A stretch of DNA of 49,309 nucleotides from CAZMXI01 sp964570205 (lineage in GTDB: Bacteria; Planctomycetota; Phycisphaerae; Tepidisphaerales; Tepidisphaeraceae). Positions 25,444 through 35,101 of the stretch are shown here, one piece after another. Below the pieces are notes generated by a model. The model searched no databases. It was not told where the DNA came from and was given only the letters and a program-made list of their open reading frames with translations. Position 1 is the first letter of the stretch, and every line of letters starts with the position of its first letter. The DNA is taken from contig CAZMXI010000007.1 in NCBI GenBank assembly GCA_964570205.1, positions 1-49,309 of the forward strand, written 5' to 3'. The translations under genes were made by a program, and so were the position numbers.

Positions 25444-27600
25444 ATGCATCGGATTGAATGGCTGGTCGCCGCAACCACGGTTTGTCTGTTACTTGCATCG
25501 GCCGTTGCCGCCCCGGCTCCGTCCGGCACATACACAGATGGGCAGAAGGTCGAGGTGCGTGAAGGCGATGCCTGGTCGGCCGCGACGATCGTCCAACGGG
25601 AAGGGCGACGATACCTCATCCACTATGAGGGGGCGGATGCGGCCGATGATGAATGGGTCGCCGTCGATCGCATCCGTCCCGCCGGCGCCAAGCCGGGCGA
25701 AGCCAAGGCCAATCCCCCGGCCAAGCCCGCACCTCCCAAATGGGCCGTCGGTAACGAGATCGAAGCCAAATGGGGTGGCACGTACCGCAAGGCACGGATT
25801 GTCAACAGCCGTGGCGACTGGTATCTGGTTCAATGGGACAATGGCCCTTTTAAGGAGTGGGTCGAGCCTTGGCGCATCCGCAAGGTCGGCTCGAAGGAGG
25901 ACAACATCGGGTATGCCAGACCCAATCCGGTTGTGCGCGCCAATGAACCGCCTCCGCGCGACAGGCCCGGCGACGCTCCGGAGAGTCCTTCCAAAGTTGC
26001 TCGACCCGGTGCGGGTGCCGTGAATCCGGTCAAGGAGGATCCCGCCTACAAGGCCGCTGACTGGGATGGCGCTGTATCAATCGATTCTCAAGGGCCCGGC
26101 GCGTGGGAATTGACCGCCGACCCCGCGCTGCCCCAGGCTGCACGCCTGCCTTCCCGCACCATCAATCTCCGGGGTGGCGGTGACGAGTTCCTGGACGAGG
26201 TTAAGGCTGTCGCTCTTGCGCGGGCCAATCCCACGCTCGCCTTCGTCTGCCACCTGATCCACAAGGACAAGTTGGTTAAAGTCGAGCGCATCGACCTGGC
26301 GACCGGCGCGTCCGCGGCCGTGTACACCATGTCGCCCTCCACCGTGCTGGTCGATGCCAGCCCCGACGGCAAGTCGCTGCTTATGCGCTCTGACGAGTTT
26401 GGATTCGGCAAGCAGGACTGGCTGGAGATCTGGACCCTCCAGGGCCCCGCGATGAAGAAGAGCCTCGTATTCTTCCCGTACGATCAGGGCGACTGGACCA
26501 AGCGCGATGTCAGCCAGGCCATGTTCGTGGATGGGACGCATTTCCTGACCGTTGGCCGCGATGGCCGCCTTGCTGTGTGGGATGCCGCCACGGGCAAGGC
26601 CGTCTACACGGCCAACGTCAACGCAGGATGCTCGCCATCGCTCAGCCCGACCGGCAAGTATCTGGCAATCCATGTCGGCCAGCAGGTCCTCATCCTCCAG
26701 GCCGCCACAGGCAAGGTGCTGGCCGAACTGCCGCTGCCGAGCAGTGGCGGGGCGATTCTGGCCTTCAGCCCCACCGGCAGGCAGCTTGCCGCCTGGGCTG
26801 GCCGCGTCATGCACATCTGGGATCTGACCACCGGCAAGCTCACCCGTGAGTTCAGCCTTCCCAAAGTCGTCGCTGGCAGCGCCCTCGGCATCGTCGCTGA
26901 CGGCTATGGCTTGCTCGACGGCAAGTATCTCGTCGATTTCGACCGGCGGATCGTTCTGTGGAACTACGCCTCGACGCGCTCTGCCGGCGAGATCCATCCC
27001 GGCGGCAAGCATCTGTACGCCGTCAAAGACAGGCGTAACGCCGCTTCTCTGGTCTCGGTCACGTTGCCTCATCCCGCCGCACTCGTCGCCGCCAAGGGGC
27101 TCGATGCAGACCAGCTCCTGCTGCTTAAGCCGGGGGTGAAGGTTTCGCTCGACATGAACATCGGCGCTGCGCCTGACGAAATGCAGCAGATCACCGCCGC
27201 GCTGAAGGAGCGGATTCAGGCTAACGGCCTTGTGTTTGCTGATAACCAGCCCATTCGCTTCGTCACCACCCTTGAACAGGGCAAGAGCGAGGAGCGCGAA
27301 TACCGCACCATTGGCGGCGGCTTTGGCGGCAGCCAGAAGATCACCGTAACCCAGCAGATCGTCAAGATCTCGCTTCAGGTCGATGGCCAGCCCGCGTGGG
27401 AAGCCAGCAGCGTTACCCAGGCCGGCTCTTTCCTGAGCATGAAGCAGGGCCAGACGCTCCAGGATGCCATCAATGATGCCTCTAAGCCGAACTACAGCTT
27501 TCTGAAGACGGTGCGCTTGCCCCAGTACCTGGTTAAGCCCAGGGAACCGGCCTGGTATGGCACATCGAACCTGACCGCCACCGGCATCACCGGTGGCTGA
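25444..27600 (+). CDS. Secreted protein with tandem SH3/Agenet-like domains and WD40-like repeats
   Basis: 718-residue exported protein. Signal peptide at residues 1-23. Two copies of a small SH3-like (Agenet/Tudor-like) barrel follow at about 30-79 (GQKVEVREGDAWSAATIVQR, WVAVDRIRP) and 99-148 (GNEIEAKWGGTYRKARIVNS, WVEPWRIRKV), separated by a Pro/Ala/Lys linker. A beta-propeller with WD40-like repeats spans about 230-540 (GRDGRLAVWDAATGKAVYTA, VMHIWDLTTGKLTREFSLP). The last 130 residues form another domain I do not recognise. The ATG at 25444 has GGGAG six bases upstream. Its end overlaps the next gene's possible GTG start by 8 bases. Probably a surface or periplasmic interaction protein; ligand unknown. 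Confidence 0.78.
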   Translation: MHRIEWLVAATTVCLLLASAVAAPAPSGTYTDGQKVEVREGDAWSAATIVQREGRRYLIHYEGADAADDEWVAVDRIRPAGAKPGEAKANPPAKPAPPKWAVGNEIEAKWGGTYRKARIVNSRGDWYLVQWDNGPFKEWVEPWRIRKVGSKEDNIGYARPNPVVRANEPPPRDRPGDAPESPSKVARPGAGAVNPVKEDPAYKAADWDGAVSIDSQGPGAWELTADPALPQAARLPSRTINLRGGGDEFLDEVKAVALARANPTLAFVCHLIHKDKLVKVERIDLATGASAAVYTMSPSTVLVDASPDGKSLLMRSDEFGFGKQDWLEIWTLQGPAMKKSLVFFPYDQGDWTKRDVSQAMFVDGTHFLTVGRDGRLAVWDAATGKAVYTANVNAGCSPSLSPTGKYLAIHVGQQVLILQAATGKVLAELPLPSSGGAILAFSPTGRQLAAWAGRVMHIWDLTTGKLTREFSLPKVVAGSALGIVADGYGLLDGKYLVDFDRRIVLWNYASTRSAGEIHPGGKHLYAVKDRRNAASLVSVTLPHPAALVAAKGLDADQLLLLKPGVKVSLDMNIGAAPDEMQQITAALKERIQANGLVFADNQPIRFVTTLEQGKSEEREYRTIGGGFGGSQKITVTQQIVKISLQVDGQPAWEASSVTQAGSFLSMKQGQTLQDAINDASKPNYSFLKTVRLPQYLVKPREPAWYGTSNLTATGITGG

Positions 27601-28675
27601 ACCGCCGGAGGTTCGGTCGTTGATCATCAAGCGGCGCCCTGATTTCGGCAGGTTTCTCGATGCGCTGCTGCTTCGTCGCGCCCATCGCCGGCCGCCGCTG
27701 TTTGATTTCCATGTTGCGCTGGAGCACAAGACACGCCTGCTCGGCCGGGCCGTTCAGACGCCGGCGGACGATGCCGAGTTCTTTCTGAATGCCGGCTACG
27801 ACTATGTGCAGTGCACCGTGTGGGTGCCGGCGGCCGAGTTGCAGGAGGCGATCAACGCCACCAAAGGCGCTGCCGCCTCGCACAGCAGCGGGCTGTCGCT
27901 GATCACGAGCCTTGATCAGTTCCGCTCGCGCTCCTGGAGCTGGCAGGCCGCTGCCTCGGGCGATCTGTCGGCCGTCGCCCAGCGTCTGGACTGGCTGGCG
28001 ACGCTGGCCAGGGCCGTGCCGACGGAGATGAAGATCATCCTGCACGCCGCCGACGTCTTCACGCTCGCCTGGGAGATGATGGGCTTCACCGGATTCTGCC
28101 TCAAGACGATCGAGGAGCCCGAACTGGTGCGCGCCGTCATGAATTCGCTGGCTGAGGCCCAGCTCAACGCCGCCAAGGCTGCGGTCGACGTGGCCGGGCG
28201 CTCGATTGGCGCGATTTTCTATAGCGATGACATCGCCTACACCGAGGGCTTGCTGCTCAGTCCCGCGTTCTACCGCGAGATGCTCTTCCCGATCATCCGG
28301 CGATTTGCCGACCTTGGCCGGTCCATCGATGCGCCCCTCATCTATCACAGCGACGGCCGCCTTTACGATGTCTTCGATGACCTTTACGCTGCGGGCGTCC
28401 GCGGCATCCAGCCCCTGGAGCCCAAGAGCATGGATGGGATCGATATCCAGCGCCGCTGGCCGGGACGATTCTGCCTTATGGGCGCGATCGACCTCGATCT
28501 GATGAGCCGCGGCGAGCCCGGCCAGGTTGAGGCGCACGTCCGCGACCGAATCGCGCGGCTCAATGTCAACGGCGGCTACATGCCCGGCGTATCGAATACC
28601 GTGCCGCACTACGTGCGCTTTGAGAACTACGTGCGCATGATCCAGACCGTGCACGCGATACCGGAGGAGCGATGA
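27593..28675 (+). CDS. Uroporphyrinogen decarboxylase superfamily protein (not HemE)
   Basis: 360-residue cytoplasmic TIM-barrel protein of the URO-D/MetE superfamily. The C-terminal half is diagnostic: LIYHSDGRLYDVFDDLYAAG, GIQPLEPKSMDGIDI, CLMGAIDLDLM and NGGYMPGVSNTVPHYVRFEN. The N-terminus lacks the Arg motif (RPVWxMRQAGRY type) needed to bind uroporphyrinogen, so it is probably not a heme-pathway enzyme; relatives include corrinoid methyltransferases and many unassigned planctomycete proteins. The start is either GTG at 27593, overlapping the previous gene by 8 bases, or TTG at 27620 with GGAGG eight bases upstream (351 aa). Its stop overlaps the start of the glycosidase gene (ATGA), so the two are coupled. 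Confidence 0.82.
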   Translation: MAEPPEVRSLIIKRRPDFGRFLDALLLRRAHRRPPLFDFHVALEHKTRLLGRAVQTPADDAEFFLNAGYDYVQCTVWVPAAELQEAINATKGAAASHSSGLSLITSLDQFRSRSWSWQAAASGDLSAVAQRLDWLATLARAVPTEMKIILHAADVFTLAWEMMGFTGFCLKTIEEPELVRAVMNSLAEAQLNAAKAAVDVAGRSIGAIFYSDDIAYTEGLLLSPAFYREMLFPIIRRFADLGRSIDAPLIYHSDGRLYDVFDDLYAAGVRGIQPLEPKSMDGIDIQRRWPGRFCLMGAIDLDLMSRGEPGQVEAHVRDRIARLNVNGGYMPGVSNTVPHYVRFENYVRMIQTVHAIPEER

Positions 28676-30978
28676 AGGTTACCCAGTCCGTCACGGCCAT
28701 ATTGCTTGCCGTCTGCTGCGTCGCCGCCGAGCCGGCGGCCCATCCTCTCAACGGTCACCCCGGCAATATCTTCCTCGCCGGGCAGGATGTGATCGTCCCC
28801 TGTTCCGGCGACTATCGCCTCCTTGACTACGACAGGAAGGTGGTGAAGGAAGGCAAGGCCGAGAATGAGCGGGCCAACCTTGGGCAGCTTCCCGTTGGGT
28901 ATTACGAGCTGGTTCGCCCGGCGGGCGGGTCCACCGTGAGCGTCGGCGTGCTTGCCCCGCTTGCGGCGCGGACGCCCGACACTTCGCCCATCGCCATCGA
29001 TGTCGCCATGAGCTGGTTCTACAGCGATGACAAGAAGGAGGCCGTCGCCAGCCTCTGTCGGCTGGCGGGCATCAACTGGGTGCGCGACCGCCTGGCATGG
29101 GGCGCGGTCGAGCCGCGCAAGGGCCGGTTTACCGAGCGGACCCAGTATGACAGCTCCGCACGCATTCAGTCCGCCGCCGGACTGAAGGTCCTCCAGGTCA
29201 ATCACAGTTCACCGCAATGGGCCAATCCCGACGGCAAGCGATTCCCGCTTGACCTGCGCGACGCCTACAACTTCCACCGCGAAATCGCCCGGCGATGGAA
29301 GGGCCAGGTCCTTGCCTTCGAGCCATGGAACGAAGCCGACATTGACGTGTTCGGCGGCCACACCGGCGCGGAAATGGCGTCCATGCAGAAGGCCTCGTAC
29401 CTGGGCGTGAAAGCCGGAAATCCCGAGGCCATTGCCAGCCTCAATGTCTTTGCCTCCAATCGCAGGGCCCAGCAGGAAGACCTGGCAGACAACGAGACAT
29501 CGGCCTATTTCGACACGTGCAATCTCCACCACTACATCGCCCCCGACAAGTACCCCGACTGGTACGCCTCCTTCCGCGCGATCTGTGCTGGCAAGCCGCT
29601 CTGGGTGACCGAATTCAGCATGCCCGTCCAGTGGAGCGACGAGAAGACCAAGGAACTGGACGAACAGACCCTCCGTACACAGGCCGATCGCGTCCCCATG
29701 GCTTTCGCCATGTCGTTGCACGAAGGTTCGGCGGCTTCGTTCTACTTCCTCATGCCGCATTATGTGGAGGGCAAGACCCAGTTCGGAATCCTCCGCAATG
29801 ACCTGACCCCGCGCCCAGCGTACGTCGCCCTTGCGGCGGTGGGGCGGTTGCTGGCCGGTGCCCGGCCCATCGGAAAGGTGGATGGCGAACTCAAAGGCTA
29901 CCTCTTCAACGCCAGGCCCGACGGCCAGGAGCGAGAGGTCGGCGTTGTCTGGATGAAGCAGGGCGAGCGCCAGTTCAATGTGCCTGACGGGGTGAAGTTC
30001 TTCGATGTCCTGGGCCGGCCGGTCGAGTTTCCGCAAGGGCGGGCCACAATAACTCAAAGCCCGCTGTTCGCGGTGGCGCCCGCCAACGTGATTCCTCACG
30101 ATGGTTTGATTGCCGCGCCGCCAGCGCCGCCCCTTGAGCGACGCAAACCCTCTCCAATTGTCATGCAGGCCCTGTGGCCGGCAAAGCAGCTTGTGCTTTC
30201 TCGCTCGGCTTATCGCATTTCGTCCGAGAAGGCGCAATCGATTCCCGTCTTCATCTACAACTTCTCCGATCGCCCGGCCAAAGGCACGCTCGCCATCGAA
30301 GGCCCCAAGGCGTGGAAGCTCTCGCTGCCCGGCGAGGTTGAACTCGCGCCAGGCGACCGCAAGGAACTCGCCCTCGCCATCGACTGCAACAAGACGGCCC
30401 CGAACACCGCCGAAAAGCTCCGCATCTCCGGCGACTTTGGCTCGGCGGGGAATCCCGTCCTCGTCGTCCGGGTCCAGCCCGAGCCGGCCGCTGCCCCCGC
30501 GGCCGCCGCGCCCATTCCCGCCGCAAGCGATCTCAATCGGTGGAACAAGGAAGTCTCCGCCAACTCGCAATTGAACCTGTCGGCGGCTGATTCAGGCATC
30601 CTGGTCGAGGCGAAGCTAGGCGAAGGCGACCGCTGGGTCTATCCCCGCATCGATCTTCAGCCCGCCGAGCGCGCCAGGGCTGGCGCCAGGGAACTTCGCC
30701 TTAAGCTCGCTGTGATGCGGGGCGATGCCCACTATCGCATCATCTTCGTCGAGGACAATGGTGCTTCGTATGTCGCCGAACCCACCATCCAGCCCAAGCC
30801 GGGCGAGGCGGCCGAAGTGGCTGTCATCCTCGAAGAGGCGATCCTCGGCGCTGGCTGGTCGCCGCCGGACAACAACTCCCGCCTCGATCCCAACCGCATC
30901 AAGGCCATCAAAGTCGGCTGCAATGCCAGGAGCGAGTTGATCCAATACACGATCAGTTCGATGAAGTGGACCTACTGA
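28672..30978 (+). CDS. Secreted clan-A glycoside hydrolase-like protein (GH39/GH5-like)
   Basis: 768-residue exported protein with a signal peptide (residues 1-19, ending CCVAAE). After an N-terminal beta domain, a TIM barrel spans about 100-420. It contains the clan-A pair: acid/base E221 in FEPWNEADID and nucleophile E314 in LWVTEFSMPV, with NHSSPQWANPDG and NLHHYIAPD at the expected strands. Overall it resembles GH39, but I cannot fix the family. C-terminal regions include a beta-sandwich (YRISSEKAQSIPVFIYNFSD) and, after a Pro/Ala linker, a carbohydrate-binding-like domain. The ATG overlaps the URO-D-like stop by 4 bases. Likely degrades or modifies a polysaccharide outside the cytoplasm. 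Confidence 0.75.
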   Translation: MKVTQSVTAILLAVCCVAAEPAAHPLNGHPGNIFLAGQDVIVPCSGDYRLLDYDRKVVKEGKAENERANLGQLPVGYYELVRPAGGSTVSVGVLAPLAARTPDTSPIAIDVAMSWFYSDDKKEAVASLCRLAGINWVRDRLAWGAVEPRKGRFTERTQYDSSARIQSAAGLKVLQVNHSSPQWANPDGKRFPLDLRDAYNFHREIARRWKGQVLAFEPWNEADIDVFGGHTGAEMASMQKASYLGVKAGNPEAIASLNVFASNRRAQQEDLADNETSAYFDTCNLHHYIAPDKYPDWYASFRAICAGKPLWVTEFSMPVQWSDEKTKELDEQTLRTQADRVPMAFAMSLHEGSAASFYFLMPHYVEGKTQFGILRNDLTPRPAYVALAAVGRLLAGARPIGKVDGELKGYLFNARPDGQEREVGVVWMKQGERQFNVPDGVKFFDVLGRPVEFPQGRATITQSPLFAVAPANVIPHDGLIAAPPAPPLERRKPSPIVMQALWPAKQLVLSRSAYRISSEKAQSIPVFIYNFSDRPAKGTLAIEGPKAWKLSLPGEVELAPGDRKELALAIDCNKTAPNTAEKLRISGDFGSAGNPVLVVRVQPEPAAAPAAAAPIPAASDLNRWNKEVSANSQLNLSAADSGILVEAKLGEGDRWVYPRIDLQPAERARAGARELRLKLAVMRGDAHYRIIFVEDNGASYVAEPTIQPKPGEAAEVAVILEEAILGAGWSPPDNNSRLDPNRIKAIKVGCNARSELIQYTISSMKWTY

Positions 30979-31345
30979 TGACGGTTTGTCGCGGCCGATC
31001 GCCGCTGTGGCTGTCCCGCATTGCCGAATGGCGTTGCTCGCAGCGTCGGGTCTACCGAGCACGACGCTCCACACTGATGGTGCGACCCGCAAGTGGCTGA
31101 TTCAAAAACACTTATCGCGATCGCCATGTTCCCGCTCATCACCCGGTCGATCCCGCCGGGGTTACGACTCGTATAAACCTCGTGCATCGCGATTCGCCGA
31201 AGGAAGCCACCGTGCTTCTGCGGCCAACCGCGATATACTGAATACTTGGCGACGCTTTGACCCGGCCGGCGGCTTGTTCACCACACGCTTGGCCGACCCT
31301 GGCTCGATGGGCACCAGGGCCTCGCCACGCGGGAGTTGTCCGTAC
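30979..31345. other. 367-bp intergenic region with a possible promoter
   Basis: Lies between the glycosidase-like gene and the AsmA-like gene. No believable gene is visible, although the AsmA frame is open through it. TATACT at 31234-31239 is a good -10 on plus, about 107 bases before the ATG at 31346, without a clear -35; TATAAA near 31173 is a second weak candidate. Confidence 0.45.
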
Positions 31346-34300
31346 ATGACCGATCAGTCCATAACCGCGGCCGCACCGGCCTCCACGCCGGCTTCGCACT
31401 CGCGCCGTCCGGGCCGGCGCGGGCCCAAACGCCGGATCGCGATGGGCGCCCTGCTGCTGATCCTCTGCGCCATCATCTTCGGCTACTGGATGCTGACTGA
31501 TTCTGACCGCGTCAGGGCCCTGGCCCAGAGGTACCTTGCCAGGTCGATCGGTGGAAGAATCCAGATCGAACAGGCCAATGTCTCCCTCTTTGGCGGGCTC
31601 CAGCTTCGCGGGGTTGCAGTCTACGTCGATGACGCCGATCGCCCTGATTCCCTTCTGTTCTCGGCTGATGCCTTCATCGTCAAGGCCGATCTGGTCGCCC
31701 TGGCCTCCGGAGACCTTGACGCGACCCAGATTGTCGCCCTCGCGCCCCGCGTCCATCTCTGCGAGAACGTGGACGAGGGCGAATGGAATTATCAGCGGCT
31801 CAAACGTCCCGAGCCCGTCCCGCCCAAGCGCCCTTCCACCCGCACCAGGGGCATCCAGTTGCCCCAGATCATGATGCGTGGCGGAATTGTCGAACGCAGT
31901 CGCATCGTTCAGGGCAGATACGAGCGCATCGAGCGTTGGGCGATGGATGGCCGGCTTGCCCCCGCCAGCTTCTCCGAGCTTTCCCCCACAAGCCGCCCGG
32001 CGCGGTCCGATTTGCCTGGCCGCATGCTCTACCGCTTCGACTTGGAAATGCGCTCTCCCTCAAAACCCAGTGGGGCGCATTTGGGCGGCTGGATTCAGCC
32101 CGACGAGCCCTGGATCGAAGCGGCTCTGCCTGACCTCGAGATCGACCAGACGATCCGCGCCATGCTCCCATCGGATGTACAAAAGTGGTGGCAGGACCAT
32201 CGCCTCTCCGGCAAGGTTCGTATCCCGCGCCTGTGCTTCTCCGGCGGCGCTCGCAAGGCACCCGCCCGGTTCCACATCGAGATCCAACCCGAACGCATCG
32301 GAATGATCGTGCCGCCCGGTGATCTGCTCAACACCGAGGAACTGGCCGATCTGGCCCGGACCGAACCGCCTGCTGTGCCCCAGCCGATTGTTCTGGAGGA
32401 TGTCTCGGGCGCCTTTGTTTTCACGCAGGATCGAATCACGCTGAAGCGGCTGGCCGGCAGAATCGAAGGCAACGTGATTGAACTGCAAGGCGCTGTCGAC
32501 GGCTACGACGAGCACGCCACCGGCTGGATCCGCCTCGTTGCCAGCGGAATGGAAGTGCCCCAGGTTCCGCGTTATCTCCTATCGCTGCCGTCGGAGGCCC
32601 GCCGCCAATACGAGAAGTTCAAGCCACAGGGCAAAGCCGACTTGAAATTGCGGTTGGAACGCAAGGTGCGGGGCGGGAGAATCGATATCAGAGCCGACTT
32701 GGACCTCACCGACGCAGGCTTCTGCTTCGAAGAGTTTCAGTATCCCCTGCGGCGCTCTCGCGGCCGGATCCTGTTCGTCAGGGACGCCGCCACCGGCAAC
32801 GAGCGCGTGGAGATCCGGAACCTCACCGGCTACGGCGTGGAGGGCTCCGTCAACGAACGCACGCGGGTCACGGTCAACGGCTGGATTTCACCCCTCGGGC
32901 GTGATGGCCGCGCCGACATATCCGTTGTCGCCCATAACGTCCAACTTGATGATCATCTGCGACAGGCGCTGCCCCACGACGTGCGGGATGTCGTTGCCGC
33001 GTTCGACCGGCCGGACGCACCGGCTCGCATGTACGGCGCCTTCCAGGCCAACATAACCCGCCAGCCTTACCAGCGGGCCCGCATCGCGGTGGATCTCGAC
33101 ATCCAAAGGGCCTCCGGCGCCTTCAAGGAGTTTCCTTACCCTCTGGAACAGGTCTCTGGCAAAGTCAAAGTCCGTCCCAATTATGTCGAACTTGCCGACA
33201 TCCGCGCTCGGGGCATTCACGGCAGTCCTGTCCGCATCGACGGGCACGTCGCCTTTGGCAAGGGCAGACCCGTCGAGCCCGAGATCATGGTTCACGCCAC
33301 CGATGTCCCCATTGACGAGCATCTCTTGGCGGCAATGCCCGAGGAATCGCGCCGGGCGGTCATCGAGGTCGCCCTCGGGGGATTGCTCGACGTTGATGGC
33401 AATGTCTTCCTGAACCATGACGAACCGAGGCGACAGGTGGATTTTGAGCTGGGACTGAGCCTGCGAGACGGCCGCATCTGGCGCCGGCTCGACCAGGATG
33501 TCATCACCGGCATGACCGCGACCGCCCGCCTTACGCGCTCGGGGCTTGTGATTCTGGACGCCCAGGGCAGCCGCGGCGGCGCTGCGTTGACAGGCAGCGG
33601 GCAGCTTGCCTGGCCGAGCGAAGGCTTCGCAATGGCCCTTGATGTGGTCGCCGAGAACCTCAGGGCCGACCCCATCACGCGATCGCTCATTCCCGCCGGC
33701 GGGAGGAGCTGGTACGACGATCTTCGCCCTGAGGGTTATGGTGATGTCGCCGTCCAATACCGCATCGCTCCCCGCGAGGCGCCGGACGACGATGACGAGT
33801 TCACCATCCGCATCCGCCCTCGCGACCTCACATTCCATCCCCACAGCTTTCCGTGGAAGATGCTCTGGGAGGCCGGCCAGCTCGAAGTCTCTCACGAGCA
33901 GGTGTCTATCGCCCATTCGGTTCTTAGACACGGTGACTCCGCCATTGAGTTGGCCGGCCATGGAAACGTCAGTGGTCCTCTCAACTGGAACCTGCGCCTC
34001 AGGGGCCGGGAGGTCGCTGTCGATGAGGAGCTTCGCGAAGCTCTTCCCGAGGGCATCGCCGCGTTCTTCAACGCGATTGACCTGAGCGGGCGTTTGTCCT
34101 TCGATGCCCCTGACCTCACGTGCCGGGCTGTTCCCCTGGAGACGCCCATTCCCGCCACCGCCACCCGGCCGGCGCGCACCACTGCCGTCGACGTTCAATT
34201 CAAGAGCGATGTGACGTTGCGGGATGGCGGCATGGATGTCGGCCTTGACCTGAGCGAAGTCCAAGGCAAGGCCGCTCTGGCGATCACCGTGCGCGATGGC

Positions 34301-35086
34301 AGCCTGCAATTGCTGGATGCCGTTGTCCATGCCGACTTGCTCCGGGCGGCCGGCCGGCCTGTCAAAGACCTGCGCTGCCATGTCGTCCGGAATAGCAATG
34401 AGCTCTCCTACCGTTTCCGAGACGTTGATGCCCGCTTCGGCGGTGGCAGGCTGGGCGGCAATATCGAGGTCCGCACACCCGAGGATGGTCCTTCGGGCTA
34501 TCTGCTCAGTTGCGTGATGAAGGACATCGACCTCCGGGATTTGCTGGGTGACGACAGCCGCGACATCCGTGCGGCCGTCACCGCCAGCATCGATCTGGAG
34601 GGCAACTGGTCCGATGGCGCTTCTCGCTTCGGCAGGGGTGATGTTCACGTCACCGGCGAGAAGCTGGTCAGCGTGCCCGTCATCCTCGGTTGGCTTCAGA
34701 TCGTTAACCTCGCCCTGCCCAGCCAGGAACCATTCGACCAGGCCGACCTGGCCTATGCCATCCGCGGCAACCGCATCACCTTCGAGGAGATCGTCCTGCG
34801 CGCTCCCAAGCTTGCCTTACACGGCAGCGGGTCGCTCGATTTCGCCACGCGGAAGGTGCTGATGAGCTTCGTCACCGAGAACCCCGATTGGCCCAGGGTG
34901 CCGGTCATCGGCGAATTCCTCTCCGGTGCCAAGAAAGAACTCTTCCAGATCCACGTCAGCGGCACCGTCCGTGATCCCAAGGTCGAGGGCAGGTCCATGA
35001 ATCTCCTGACGACGACCATCGATGAGGTCATCAATGGCGAGCCTCGTCGCCCCGGGCGGCGCTCCAAGGCCTCGGACGAGCGATGA
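31346..35086 (+). CDS. Large AsmA/DUF3971-like membrane-anchored protein
   Basis: 1246-residue protein with a short cytoplasmic Arg/Pro-rich N-terminus, one membrane helix at about residues 33-50 (AMGALLLILCAIIFGYWML), and a very long periplasmic part. Repeating beta-rich units (FPYPLEQVSGKVKVRPNYVE, FQYPLRRSRGRILFV) and the C-terminal LAYAIRGNRITFEEIVLRAP, HGSGSLDFATRKVLMSF and EFLSGAKKELFQIHVSG match AsmA-like C-terminal regions. Such bridge-like proteins (YhdP, TamB and relatives) are thought to carry phospholipids or support outer-membrane assembly. The ATG at 31346 follows GGGAG by about 11 bases. It converges with the DUF4149-like gene 15 bases away. It fits with psd-pssA and bamA-skp-lpxD elsewhere in the window. 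Confidence 0.82.
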   Translation: MTDQSITAAAPASTPASHSRRPGRRGPKRRIAMGALLLILCAIIFGYWMLTDSDRVRALAQRYLARSIGGRIQIEQANVSLFGGLQLRGVAVYVDDADRPDSLLFSADAFIVKADLVALASGDLDATQIVALAPRVHLCENVDEGEWNYQRLKRPEPVPPKRPSTRTRGIQLPQIMMRGGIVERSRIVQGRYERIERWAMDGRLAPASFSELSPTSRPARSDLPGRMLYRFDLEMRSPSKPSGAHLGGWIQPDEPWIEAALPDLEIDQTIRAMLPSDVQKWWQDHRLSGKVRIPRLCFSGGARKAPARFHIEIQPERIGMIVPPGDLLNTEELADLARTEPPAVPQPIVLEDVSGAFVFTQDRITLKRLAGRIEGNVIELQGAVDGYDEHATGWIRLVASGMEVPQVPRYLLSLPSEARRQYEKFKPQGKADLKLRLERKVRGGRIDIRADLDLTDAGFCFEEFQYPLRRSRGRILFVRDAATGNERVEIRNLTGYGVEGSVNERTRVTVNGWISPLGRDGRADISVVAHNVQLDDHLRQALPHDVRDVVAAFDRPDAPARMYGAFQANITRQPYQRARIAVDLDIQRASGAFKEFPYPLEQVSGKVKVRPNYVELADIRARGIHGSPVRIDGHVAFGKGRPVEPEIMVHATDVPIDEHLLAAMPEESRRAVIEVALGGLLDVDGNVFLNHDEPRRQVDFELGLSLRDGRIWRRLDQDVITGMTATARLTRSGLVILDAQGSRGGAALTGSGQLAWPSEGFAMALDVVAENLRADPITRSLIPAGGRSWYDDLRPEGYGDVAVQYRIAPREAPDDDDEFTIRIRPRDLTFHPHSFPWKMLWEAGQLEVSHEQVSIAHSVLRHGDSAIELAGHGNVSGPLNWNLRLRGREVAVDEELREALPEGIAAFFNAIDLSGRLSFDAPDLTCRAVPLETPIPATATRPARTTAVDVQFKSDVTLRDGGMDVGLDLSEVQGKAALAITVRDGSLQLLDAVVHADLLRAAGRPVKDLRCHVVRNSNELSYRFRDVDARFGGGRLGGNIEVRTPEDGPSGYLLSCVMKDIDLRDLLGDDSRDIRAAVTASIDLEGNWSDGASRFGRGDVHVTGEKLVSVPVILGWLQIVNLALPSQEPFDQADLAYAIRGNRITFEEIVLRAPKLALHGSGSLDFATRKVLMSFVTENPDWPRVPVIGEFLSGAKKELFQIHVSGTVRDPKVEGRSMNLLTTTIDEVINGEPRRPGRRSKASDER

Positions 35087-35101
35087 TTCGGCCGAGGCGG
35101 A

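Noticed and set aside
26077..27729. 550-codon minus-strand frame opposite the SH3/WD40-like gene
   Set aside because: No ribosome-binding site or domain, and it spans the junction of two plus-strand genes.
27593..28675. hemE (uroporphyrinogen decarboxylase)
   Set aside because: The N-terminal substrate-binding Arg motif of HemE is absent; only superfamily features remain.
32888..34648. 586-codon minus-strand frame opposite the AsmA-like gene
   Set aside because: The AsmA-like gene has signal anchor, motifs and consistent length; the antisense frame is only a codon-bias shadow.
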